Below are positions 1-6,099 of a DNA stretch of 6,677 bases, in pieces. The translations under genes and the position numbers were made by a program. Source of the stretch: Ferrithrix thermotolerans DSM 19514 (GTDB lineage: Bacteria > Actinomycetota > Acidimicrobiia > Acidimicrobiales > Ilumatobacteraceae). Position 1 is the stretch's first letter, and each line of letters starts with the position of its first letter. The stretch lies in contig CAMCUE010000066.1 in NCBI GenBank assembly GCA_945878705.1, forward strand, positions 1 through 6,677, read 5' to 3'. The notes beneath the pieces are model-generated. The model did no database searches, was not told where the DNA came from, and worked only from the letters and a program-made list of their open reading frames with translations.

Positions 1-18
1 TGGGAAATTTATTTAAGC

Positions 19-54
19 ACTAAACGGGAAAGGCCCCGCGCAGTGGCGGGACCT
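19..54 (-). terminator. Intrinsic terminator hairpin of the 6C-like RNA
   Basis: Arms 54-46 and 39-31 form a 9-bp GC-rich stem with one A-C mismatch (51/34) and a 6-nt loop (45-40). On the minus strand it is followed by a weakly U-rich tail, TTCCCGTTTAGT. The U tract is interrupted, as is common for actinobacterial terminators. It might also end a plus-strand transcript entering from the left, but there the following bases (CTCTCAACCTTTT) are less convincing. Confidence 0.55.
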
Positions 55-132
55 CTCAACCTTTTAACTAAGGCAACTGGGGGAGCTGCCTTAGTGATTA
101 CGCGAAGAACCTGGGGGAGGTTCATTCGCTAT
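20..132 (-). ncRNA. 6C-like small RNA (actinobacterial two-hairpin C-rich-loop RNA)
   Basis: Read on the minus strand, two stem-loops lie in tandem and are followed by a terminator hairpin. Hairpin 1 (positions 128-103) has a 9-bp stem with one bulged base at 124. Hairpin 2 (95-67) has an 11-bp stem including one G-U wobble. The stems differ in sequence, yet both close on the same 7-nt loop, UCCCCCA (118-112 and 84-78). Two stem-loops with cytosine-rich loops plus a terminator are the defining architecture of the 6C RNA family of actinomycetes, a small RNA reported in mycobacteria to pair with mRNAs through its C-rich loops. Here each loop has five consecutive cytosines rather than six, though flanking stem cytosines extend the C-rich stretch in hairpin 1. 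The 5' end near 132 is inferred from the promoter and the 3' end from the terminator; both are approximate. The family call comes from recalled architecture, not a covariance-model search. Confidence 0.75.
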
Positions 133-138
133 AAATTA

Positions 139-168
139 ATTATGCTACAAATTGTCCCTATATCTCAA
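139..168 (-). promoter_or_regulatory. Sigma-70-like promoter of the 6C-like RNA
   Basis: On the minus strand a TTGAGA box (168-163, five of six matches to TTGACA) is followed after 18 bp by CATAAT (144-139, five of six matches to TATAAT). Transcription would begin near 132, just before hairpin 1, which gives the RNA almost no leader. The -35 box overlaps the left arm of an ATATCT/AGATAT inverted repeat (160-165 and 180-185), so a protein bound there could control this promoter. The promoter reads away from the LysR-type gene. Confidence 0.6.
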
Positions 169-189
169 GGCGAATGACAAGATATCCCC

Positions 190-206
190 TATCATTTTTA
201 GTGATA
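190..206 (+). promoter_or_regulatory. Candidate LysR-type operator (T-N11-A dyad) at the LysR gene start
   Basis: TATCA (190-194) and TGATA (202-206) form a perfect inverted repeat with a 7-bp centre. It contains ATC-N9-GAT and so the T-N11-A spacing (T192, A204) typical of LysR-family binding sites. It touches the ATG of the adjacent LysR-type gene, a position suited to negative autoregulation. TATCAT (190-195) also resembles a -10 box for a very short leader. A dyad this short can occur by chance. Confidence 0.3.
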
Positions 207-1144
207 TGGAGCTCCGCCAATTAGAAGTCTTAGTTTCGATAGCCGATAATGGTTCGTTTTCGGCTGCGGCTAAAGCCCTATCCACAGTCCAAAGCAATGT
301 CTCGGCCCATATTTCGCGGCTTGAAAAAGAACTTACAACAATTCTGGTCGAAAGAGCGACTGGCAAACTCACTGAAGACGGCCAGATAGTTGTTGAACAT
401 GCCCGGCGCGTATTCAACCAAATTCAAGACATCGCTTCCGAGGTTCAGTCAAACGAAAAAGAAATCAAAGGTGAATCTCGGCTTGGATGCATCGGCACTA
501 CAGGGCGCTGGCTGATACCTGCAATTCTGCCCGCGATATCAACACGATTCCCAAATATCCGTGTCACAATTTCAGAAGGCAGCACATCTAGTTTGCTCCC
601 CAGATTAATTGACGGCTCACTTGATGCAGCCATCGTCCACTTACCTGTCGAGGATGAACAACTCGAATCACACTCACTTTTCGCCGAAGACTTAATGTTG
701 CTCGTCAATAATAAACATCAGTGGGCTGATCTCGACACGATCACGATCGCCGAACTCGTAACCGAACCATTATTACTTCCACCCAAGAACACCGCACTGC
801 GAAGAATTTTAGATCGTGCGGCCGGCGCACAACGACTTGTTTTTAAGATGCAAGCCGAAATTGATGGCGTTCGACTTCTTACATCACTCGCATTTGAAGG
901 CTTTGGTGCAGCGATCGTCCCAGCAACTGCGGCTCCAGGATGGTTGACCGGAGAATTCAAACGCATCGAAGTACCCGAGTTGCCACGACGCGTAGTCGGA
1001 TGGGTACAAAGGAGACGTCCACTACCAAGCAAAGCCACGCAAGCTGTCACAGCTGTAATCCGTGAAGTTATTGAATTAGGTAATTACCAGCAACCAGGTG
1101 TGCACACTGGCAAAGGTGCGTTCCCTCTCAAACGATCCTCCTAA
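206..1144 (+). CDS. LysR-family transcriptional regulator
   Basis: This is a 312-residue protein with the LysR family's length and layout. Residues 1-60 form the winged helix-turn-helix, beginning MELRQLEVLVSIADNGSFSA and continuing through the recognition-helix segment VQSNVSAHISRLEKEL and the wing ERATGKLTEDG. A linker helix follows, then from about residue 88 the two-lobed periplasmic-binding-protein-like effector domain (GTTGRWLIPAILPAI, LIDGSLDAAIVHLP). The ATG at 206 is chosen because LysR proteins normally begin with this MELRQLE-type segment; an in-frame TTG at 152 would add 18 unrelated residues and run into the 6C promoter. No Shine-Dalgarno sequence is visible before 206. The next gene, a carboxyltransferase, starts 15 bp downstream on the same strand, so the two are probably co-transcribed and the regulator may sense a CoA-linked or carboxylate metabolite. 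That role is inference; the effector cannot be read from sequence. Confidence 0.93.
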   Translation: MELRQLEVLVSIADNGSFSAAAKALSTVQSNVSAHISRLEKELTTILVERATGKLTEDGQIVVEHARRVFNQIQDIASEVQSNEKEIKGESRLGCIGTTGRWLIPAILPAISTRFPNIRVTISEGSTSSLLPRLIDGSLDAAIVHLPVEDEQLESHSLFAEDLMLLVNNKHQWADLDTITIAELVTEPLLLPPKNTALRRILDRAAGAQRLVFKMQAEIDGVRLLTSLAFEGFGAAIVPATAAPGWLTGEFKRIEVPELPRRVVGWVQRRRPLPSKATQAVTAVIREVIELGNYQQPGVHTGKGAFPLKRSS

Positions 1145-1159
1145 GTAGCCTTAAGAGTC

Positions 1160-2506
1160 ATGACGGTTCATCTTCAACGAGCGGTCAAAGGCGCCGCTGC
1201 TGCAGAAGTTAGATGGCTTGAAACAATTAGTCGTCGCGCAGTTTGGGTTGATGTTGATGAAACGGTTCGTCGCGGAGCGCTTTCGGCTGAAGCATCGGGT
1301 GTGATCGCTCACGCCGCAGAAACCGCGCGCGAAAAAGGTTTGCCACTTGTAATGACGATCGGCAGTTCTGGTGCAGACATTGTTGAAGGTGTTGCAGCAT
1401 TACATGGATGGGGTCAAGCCGCAAAAGCAATCGCTAAATGTTCCGGTTATGTGCCGATTATTACCGTCGTAACTGGACCGGCTGTTTCTGGACCAGCACT
1501 TCTAATTGGATTGAGCGACATCGTAATTATGACAAGCGATGCATATGCATTCGTTAGTGGTCCAACGATGGTCGCCGAATTCACCGGAATACAAATAACG
1601 AATCACGAACTCGGTGGTGCAGACATTCATGCCAAACAAAGTGGCGTCGCTCACCTAGTTGTAGCAGACCGCGATTCAGCATTATCTGAAGTTGAACATG
1701 TGCTTTCTTTTTTGCCCGACAATGTTGATGAGCTTGCTCCTACTGCTCAAACCTCAGATTCGCCCGAACGATTAACACCCGAAGCGGGGGCATTAATCCC
1801 CGACACTTCGACAGGAAGTTACGACGTTAAAGAAGTTATTCAGGCAATTGCCGACGATGGGTATTTGCTTGAACTTCGCTCTCGATGGGCTGCAAACATT
1901 GTGACTGGACTAATCACAATAAGTGGACAAAGTGTTGGCGTTGTCGCCAATCAACCGATGAATTTGGCGGGGACACTTGATATTCCGGCTTCGCAAAAAG
2001 CAGCGCGCTTCGTTTCGTTTTGCGACGCATTTAACATTCCGATTTTGACTCTTGTTGATACGCCTGGTTTTTATCCTGGCAAAGATCTTGAGTGGCGTGG
2101 GATGATTCGCCACGGTGCACAATTAGTTTTTGCTTATGGCCGTGCGACTGTGCCAAGAGTCTGTGTAATTTTACGCAAAAGCTATGGTGGCGCTTACATT
2201 GTAATGGATTCAAAAAAAATGGGCAATGATATGTGTATGGCATGGCCGACTGCAGAACTCGCAGTGATGGGAGCCGGTCAGGCTGCTGCGATTTTGCAAC
2301 GCCATGCATCACCTCAGGAACGCGAGGCATATGAACAAGATTATGCCGAGCGACTTTTGAATCCGTATGTCGCTGCCGAGCGTGGATATGTTGACAGCGT
2401 GATTGACCCAGCAGATACGCGTCGTGAAATTGCAGCGGCATTTTCAATGCTCTGCGACAAGCGCGAAAAGTTGCAGGCGCGCAAACACGACAACACGCCT
2501 CTCTAA
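1160..2506 (+). CDS. Acyl-CoA carboxylase carboxyltransferase (beta) subunit, short N-terminus
   Basis: This 448-residue member of the PccB/AccD biotin-dependent carboxyltransferase family transfers CO2 from carboxybiotin to an acyl-CoA in the cytoplasm. It has two crotonase-like halves. The N-domain carries GSSGAD (68-73), where most relatives have DSGGAR, then GPAVSGPALLIGLSD (106-120) and ELGGADIHAKQSGVAH (150-165). The C-domain carries LAGTLDIPASQKAARF (269-284), VDTPGF (299-304), RKSYGGAYIVM (339-349) and WPTAELAVMG (362-371). Both Gly-Ala oxyanion pairs appear retained (G71-A72, G344-A345). Ile347 sits at the position which in Streptomyces enzymes is Asp for propionyl-CoA and Ile for acetyl-CoA carboxylase, so acetyl-CoA or broader use is possible. 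Family members usually have about 510-530 residues; this one lacks the first 70-80. The upstream reading frame belongs to the LysR gene, so no earlier start is available. No biotin carboxylase or carrier gene is nearby. Confidence 0.85.
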   Translation: MTVHLQRAVKGAAAAEVRWLETISRRAVWVDVDETVRRGALSAEASGVIAHAAETAREKGLPLVMTIGSSGADIVEGVAALHGWGQAAKAIAKCSGYVPIITVVTGPAVSGPALLIGLSDIVIMTSDAYAFVSGPTMVAEFTGIQITNHELGGADIHAKQSGVAHLVVADRDSALSEVEHVLSFLPDNVDELAPTAQTSDSPERLTPEAGALIPDTSTGSYDVKEVIQAIADDGYLLELRSRWAANIVTGLITISGQSVGVVANQPMNLAGTLDIPASQKAARFVSFCDAFNIPILTLVDTPGFYPGKDLEWRGMIRHGAQLVFAYGRATVPRVCVILRKSYGGAYIVMDSKKMGNDMCMAWPTAELAVMGAGQAAAILQRHASPQEREAYEQDYAERLLNPYVAAERGYVDSVIDPADTRREIAAAFSMLCDKREKLQARKHDNTPL

Positions 2507-2569
2507 CCAGTCAAACGACTAGATTGAATATGGGACTGGAAGCTCCCACAACATAAAAAGGACACCACA
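2507..2569 (+). promoter_or_regulatory. Leader region between the carboxyltransferase gene and gltA
   Basis: This 63-bp gap contains two overlapping inverted repeats: CCAGTC (2507-2512) with GACTGG (2534-2539), and TGGGA (2531-2535) with TCCCA (2544-2548). The arms share 2534-2535, so the two hairpins are mutually exclusive. TAGATT (2520-2525) is a possible -10 box, but no good -35 box stands before it. No T tract follows the hairpins, so a terminator is not supported. The gap may hold a weak gltA promoter or a control site. Confidence 0.3.
2556..2562 (+). promoter_or_regulatory. Ribosome binding site of gltA
   Basis: AAAAGGA ends 7 nt before the GTG at 2570 and fixes that non-ATG start. It is the only clear Shine-Dalgarno sequence before any gene in the window, which fits strong independent translation of citrate synthase. 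Confidence 0.7.
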
Positions 2570-3841
2570 GTGGCTGAAACAATCACCATTATTGATGACC
2601 GGACTGGTAAGAAAGTTACTGTTCCGCTACGAGACGGCGTTTTTCCGTCGAGCGCATTGCGCGAACTAAACCCAGATTTACGAATGTATGACCCGGCTTT
2701 CTTATCGACAGCTGCGTGCGAATCTTCGATCACCTACATTGACGGCGACGCAGGTATTTTGCGATATCGCGGATATCCAATCGAGCAATTGGCAGAGAAA
2801 TCGACATACCTAGAGGTTGCATATTTGCTTTTAAACGGTGAACTGCCAACGCCAGTACAACTTGAAAAATGGAACTTCGATGTAATTCATCACACAATGA
2901 TCCACGAAAACATGCGCAAGCGTTTTGTTGACGGTTTCCACTACGACGCACACCCGATGGGCATGTTCGTGTCAGCAGTTGCGGCACTCGGAACTTTCTA
3001 TCCCGAGTCAAAAGATATTTTCAATAGTCCTGCTCTAGAAAAACAAATTTTGCGGTTAATCGCCAAGGTTCCAACTCTTGCAGCGATGTGTTATCGCTTC
3101 AGTTCTGGTTTGCCATTCGTTTCTCCGAATAATGCGATGAGCTATCCAGAAAACTTTTTGAACATGATGTTCCGACTTGGCGATGACCACACTGTCGACC
3201 CAAGGCTCACAAAAGCGATGGATTTGCTTTTCATATTGCACGCCGATCACGAGCAAAATTGCGGCACGACAGCGATGCGTGTCGTCGCCTCGTCGCATGC
3301 TGACCCATTCAGCGCAATGTCAGCAGCCTCATCTGCTTTATACGGCCCGCTTCACGGTGGTGCAAACGAAGCAGCAGTCAACATGCTCACCGAAATTGGA
3401 AGTATCGACAACGTCGAAGCCTTCGTAAAGTCCGTGAAAGCAGGGCATGGAAAACTGCAGGGTTTCGGACACCGCGTATACAAAAATTACGATCCACGAG
3501 CGGCGATTATCAAAAAAGCCGCCTACGACGTGTTCGATGTGACCGGCAAAAACCCACTCCTTGACATCGCGCTCAAACTTGAAGACGTGGCTCTAAGCGA
3601 TGAATATTTCATCTCTCGCAAACTGTATCCAAATGTTGACTTTTATTCGGGATTAATTTATCAAGCGCTTGGTTTCCCAATTGAAATGTTCACGGTATTG
3701 TTCGCAATCCCACGAACAGTCGGCTGGCTGACACACTTCAGCGAGTTGCTCAAAGATGACGCCCAAAAAATTAGTCGACCCCGTCAGTGGTATACGGGTT
3801 CCGACAAACGCGACTATGTCGCAATCAACAAACGTCAATAA
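2570..3841 (+). CDS. gltA: Citrate synthase (type II)
   Basis: This 423-residue citrate synthase condenses acetyl-CoA with oxaloacetate to citrate, the entry step of the TCA cycle, in the cytoplasm. Length and N-terminal domain match the GltA type of E. coli (427 residues), which is often a hexamer sensitive to NADH; NADH control here is not demonstrable. The catalytic and substrate residues are present: LHADHEQN with H224 and H227, the GPLHGGANEAA motif with catalytic H262, GFGHRVYKNYDPRA with H301 and R302, catalytic D357 in NVDFYSG, and citrate-binding arginines near R382 and R403/R405. Translation starts at GTG 2570 behind a good ribosome binding site. The last 17 bp overlap the 3' end of the opposing oxidoreductase gene. 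The gene lies downstream of the acyl-CoA carboxyltransferase, so readthrough from that pair is possible. Apart from the overlap nothing is unusual; the gene appears intact. Confidence 0.97.
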   Translation: MAETITIIDDRTGKKVTVPLRDGVFPSSALRELNPDLRMYDPAFLSTAACESSITYIDGDAGILRYRGYPIEQLAEKSTYLEVAYLLLNGELPTPVQLEKWNFDVIHHTMIHENMRKRFVDGFHYDAHPMGMFVSAVAALGTFYPESKDIFNSPALEKQILRLIAKVPTLAAMCYRFSSGLPFVSPNNAMSYPENFLNMMFRLGDDHTVDPRLTKAMDLLFILHADHEQNCGTTAMRVVASSHADPFSAMSAASSALYGPLHGGANEAAVNMLTEIGSIDNVEAFVKSVKAGHGKLQGFGHRVYKNYDPRAAIIKKAAYDVFDVTGKNPLLDIALKLEDVALSDEYFISRKLYPNVDFYSGLIYQALGFPIEMFTVLFAIPRTVGWLTHFSELLKDDAQKISRPRQWYTGSDKRDYVAINKRQ

Positions 3842-4805
3842 TAATTTTGCCAGTACTGGCGTTGGTCTCCATATAACTGTGTGCCGCAGAAATATTTTCT
3901 AGTGTGTACCTGCTGTCTATAACAGGGCGCAACTTTCCGGTCTCGAACATCGGCAACATTTCGCTGATGAACCTCTGAGTTACGGCGATCTTTTCTTCAA
4001 GTGGGCGGGGTCGCAACACTGTTCCGATTAATCGGGCCCGCTTTGGCATCAGTGCTGAAATATTAAACGGTGTGGAGGCACCACCCATCAGACCAACCTG
4101 GACGATCGTGCCTTTTAGAGCCAGTGAGGCGACATTGCGATTCAGGTACTCGCCGCCGATCACATCCAGCACAGCATTGACGCCGTGACTATTCGTGGCT
4201 TTCTTGCAAACTTCGACAAAATCTTCTGTTCGATAGTCAACTGCAATGTCAGCGCCAAGTGCCAGACAAGCATCGCGCTTGCCCGACGAACATGTGACTA
4301 CTACATTGGCTCCGATCGCTTTGCAAATCTGGATTGCCGCTGTTCCGACGCCGGAAGCACCAGCATGAACCAGCGCCCAACCGCCGGATTGCAAGTTTCC
4401 TTGACACACGAGAGCGTCCCACGCAGTGATAAACACTTCAGGAATCGCGCCAGCATCGTCAAAACTCACTTTGCTTGGCGCACGCATCGCCTGATTTTCG
4501 TGGACAACTAGATATTCGGCGTAAGCACCACCACTAACGATTCCCATTACTTGATCGCCGGGTTTCCAGACTTTTGTCGCGCTTCCACAAAGTTCAACAG
4601 TGCCTGCGAACTCAAGTCCGGGAATTTCTTGTTTCCCCGGAAATGGATCTGGGTAGAACCCCATCCGCTGCAATAGGTCGGCACGATTTAGCGAAGTCGC
4701 ACGAACCTTCACCAAAATCTCATTCGGGTTTGGTTGTGGTCTTTCTACATCAACAATGTCCAAAACTTCTGGATCGCCATGTTTCGTAATTACAACAGCA
4801 CGCAC
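3825..4805 (-). CDS. PIG3-like NAD(P)H quinone oxidoreductase (zinc-independent MDR family)
   Basis: This 326-residue medium-chain dehydrogenase/reductase most resembles PIG3 (TP53I3)-type quinone oxidoreductases, which reduce quinones or other enones with NADPH. The N-terminal catalytic GroES-like domain includes the family block LNRADLLQRMGFYPDPFPG (39-57) and the IPGLEFAG segment (61-68); no catalytic or structural zinc cysteines are seen. The Rossmann domain carries the glycine-rich loop HAGASGVGTAAIQ (147-159) and a downstream SSGKR and Tyr191, in the region where PIG3 holds NADPH phosphate. AAIPE in PIG3 is matched by GAIPE (119-123). It begins with GTG only 2 nt after the icd stop codon, without its own Shine-Dalgarno sequence, so translation is probably coupled to icd. 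Its TGA stop overlaps the end of gltA. The natural substrate is not evident; a crotonyl-CoA reductase-like role is less likely given the PIG3 similarity. Confidence 0.9.
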   Translation of the reverse strand: MRAVVITKHGDPEVLDIVDVERPQPNPNEILVKVRATSLNRADLLQRMGFYPDPFPGKQEIPGLEFAGTVELCGSATKVWKPGDQVMGIVSGGAYAEYLVVHENQAMRAPSKVSFDDAGAIPEVFITAWDALVCQGNLQSGGWALVHAGASGVGTAAIQICKAIGANVVVTCSSGKRDACLALGADIAVDYRTEDFVEVCKKATNSHGVNAVLDVIGGEYLNRNVASLALKGTIVQVGLMGGASTPFNISALMPKRARLIGTVLRPRPLEEKIAVTQRFISEMLPMFETGKLRPVIDSRYTLENISAAHSYMETNASTGKIIIDVC

Positions 4806-4807
4806 GA

Positions 4808-6031
4808 CTAATTATTCAGCATTTTCTCTTGTAACCGTCGGTCAACTGCCGCCAAGAATTGTTGAGTCGTCAGCCATGGTTGATCTTTGGATACGAGAGC
4901 TGCTAAATCTTTAGTCATCTCTCCGCCCTCTACGGTTTCAATGCACACTGCTTCAAGAGACTCGGCGAACTCAATAACTTTTGGCGTGTTGTCAAGTTTG
5001 CCTCGATGACTCAGACCTCTTGTCCATGCAAAAATTGAAGCAATTGAGTTAGTTGAAGTCTCTAGACCTTTTTGATGATCACGAAAATGTCGAGTTACTG
5101 TGCCGTGTGCAGCCTCAGACTCTAGAACCCTGCCATCTGGTGTTGTTAAAACCGAAGTCATCAATCCAAGTGAGCCAAAACCTTGGGCGACAATGTCAGA
5201 TTGCACATCGCCATCGTAATTTTTGCAGGCCCACAAGTAACCGCCTTCCCATCTCATCATGCATGCCACCATGTCGTCAATCAGACGATGCTCGTAAGTC
5301 AATTTGCGTTTATCAAATTCGGCCTTAAATTCGTTATCAAAAATCTCTTGAAAAATATCTTTGAACCGACCGTCGTATGCCTTAAGAATCGTATTCTTGG
5401 TGCTCAAGAAAACCGGAAAATTGCGTTGCAAGCCGTAGTTAAATGAAGCACGAGCAAAACTTCGAATCGACTCGTCGTAGTTATACATCCCCATCACCAC
5501 TCCCGAACTTTTGAAATCAGCAACTTTCATCTCAACTGGCTTGCTTCCATCTTGCGGCACATAAGTCATCGTCACCGTGCCAGGACCTGGAACTTTAAAA
5601 TCGGTCGCCTTATATTGATCGCCGTGCGCATGACGCCCGATCACAATTGGCTTTTTCCAAGTCGGTACAAGTTTTGGAATGTTTGCACAAATAATCGGTT
5701 CGCGAAATACAACGCCATCTAAAATATTGCGGATCGTGCCATTCGGCGACTTCCACATCTGTTTCAAGTTAAATTCTTTTACTCGCCCCTCGTCAGGAGT
5801 AATCGTCGCGCACTTCACACCAACGCCATGTTTCAAAATCGCATTCGCAGCATCAATCGTCACCTGATCACTCGTCGCATCGCGATTTTCGACACCCAGA
5901 TCGTAATATTCAATGTTTAGATCAAGATACGGCAAAATCAAACGGTCTTTGATGAAACTCCAAATGATTCGAGTCATTTCGTCTCCGTCAATATCTACAA
6001 CAGGATTGACGACCTTTATTTTGCTTGACAT
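4808..6031 (-). CDS. icd: NADP-dependent isocitrate dehydrogenase (eukaryotic-type dimer)
   Basis: This 407-residue enzyme oxidatively decarboxylates isocitrate to 2-oxoglutarate and makes NADPH. It aligns closely with human IDH1/IDH2, and with few register shifts: [20 protein letters not shown] opens the protein, [10 protein letters not shown] holds R133 and Y140 (equivalent to human IDH1 R132 and Y139), [15 protein letters not shown] holds K212, and LIDDMVA (D252) and YDGDVQSD (D275, D279) supply the metal ligands. [10 protein letters not shown] (306-315) with H309, R314 and H315 marks NADP rather than NAD use. Many actinobacteria use the unrelated large monomeric IDH, but some, such as Mycobacterium tuberculosis with Icd1, carry this type. 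The ATG at 6031 agrees with the family N-terminus. No strong Shine-Dalgarno sequence precedes it. It is the first gene of a two-gene operon with the PIG3-like oxidoreductase and diverges from an acyl-CoA dehydrogenase gene. Confidence 0.97.
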   Translation of the reverse strand: MSSKIKVVNPVVDIDGDEMTRIIWSFIKDRLILPYLDLNIEYYDLGVENRDATSDQVTIDAANAILKHGVGVKCATITPDEGRVKEFNLKQMWKSPNGTIRNILDGVVFREPIICANIPKLVPTWKKPIVIGRHAHGDQYKATDFKVPGPGTVTMTYVPQDGSKPVEMKVADFKSSGVVMGMYNYDESIRSFARASFNYGLQRNFPVFLSTKNTILKAYDGRFKDIFQEIFDNEFKAEFDKRKLTYEHRLIDDMVACMMRWEGGYLWACKNYDGDVQSDIVAQGFGSLGLMTSVLTTPDGRVLESEAAHGTVTRHFRDHQKGLETSTNSIASIFAWTRGLSHRGKLDNTPKVIEFAESLEAVCIETVEGGEMTKDLAALVSKDQPWLTTQQFLAAVDRRLQEKMLNN

Positions 6032-6057
6032 AAATATTCGCTGCTTTCGTTAGTTAA

Positions 6058-6076
6058 TACTTGTATCTTACTTGTA
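6058..6076. repeat. Direct repeat TACTTGTA x2, 11-bp period, in the divergent promoter region
   Basis: The octamer TACTTGTA occurs at 6058-6065 and again at 6069-6076, an 11-bp step that puts both copies on nearly the same DNA face. The right copy also overlaps a TTGT-AG-ACAA palindrome (6072-6081). The repeat covers the likely icd -10 region and lies about 24 bp before the acyl-CoA dehydrogenase ATG, so it is a candidate operator for both divergent genes. The regulator is unknown. Confidence 0.4.
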
Positions 6077-6090
6077 GACAATAGCGTCAA
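6062..6090 (-). promoter_or_regulatory. Candidate icd promoter
   Basis: TTGACG on the minus strand (6090-6085) matches five of six -35 bases. The -10 box is uncertain: GATACA (6067-6062) has the ideal 17-bp spacing but only three matches, while TAAGAT (6070-6065) matches better at a short 14-bp spacing. Either would give a leader of about 25 to 35 nt before the ATG at 6031. Confidence 0.35.
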
Positions 6091-6099
6091 GCCTCTACC

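Noticed and set aside
67..123. CTGGGGGAG direct repeats as a plus-strand protein-binding or CsrA-type GGA site
   Set aside because: On the minus strand the same bases form the loops of two stable stems with a promoter and terminator in register, so the small-RNA reading explains more.
152..205. In-frame TTG start extending the LysR-type protein by 18 residues
   Set aside because: The family begins at the MELRQLE segment encoded from 206, the added residues have no family similarity, and the TTG would lie inside the divergent RNA promoter.
145..417. Minus-strand open frame of 90 codons
   Set aside because: It is antisense to the LysR helix-turn-helix, and its first base falls beside the 6C-like RNA promoter; no protein similarity is apparent.
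2031..2447. Minus-strand open frame of 138 codons
   Set aside because: It is wholly antisense to the conserved C-domain of the carboxyltransferase and has a Gln/His-rich shadow composition.
2531..2548. Terminator after the carboxyltransferase gene
   Set aside because: The stem is 5 bp and is followed by ACAACATAAAAAGG, with no T tract.
4185..4511. Plus-strand open frame of 108 codons
   Set aside because: It is antisense to the well-conserved Rossmann domain of the PIG3-like gene and shows no recognisable domain.
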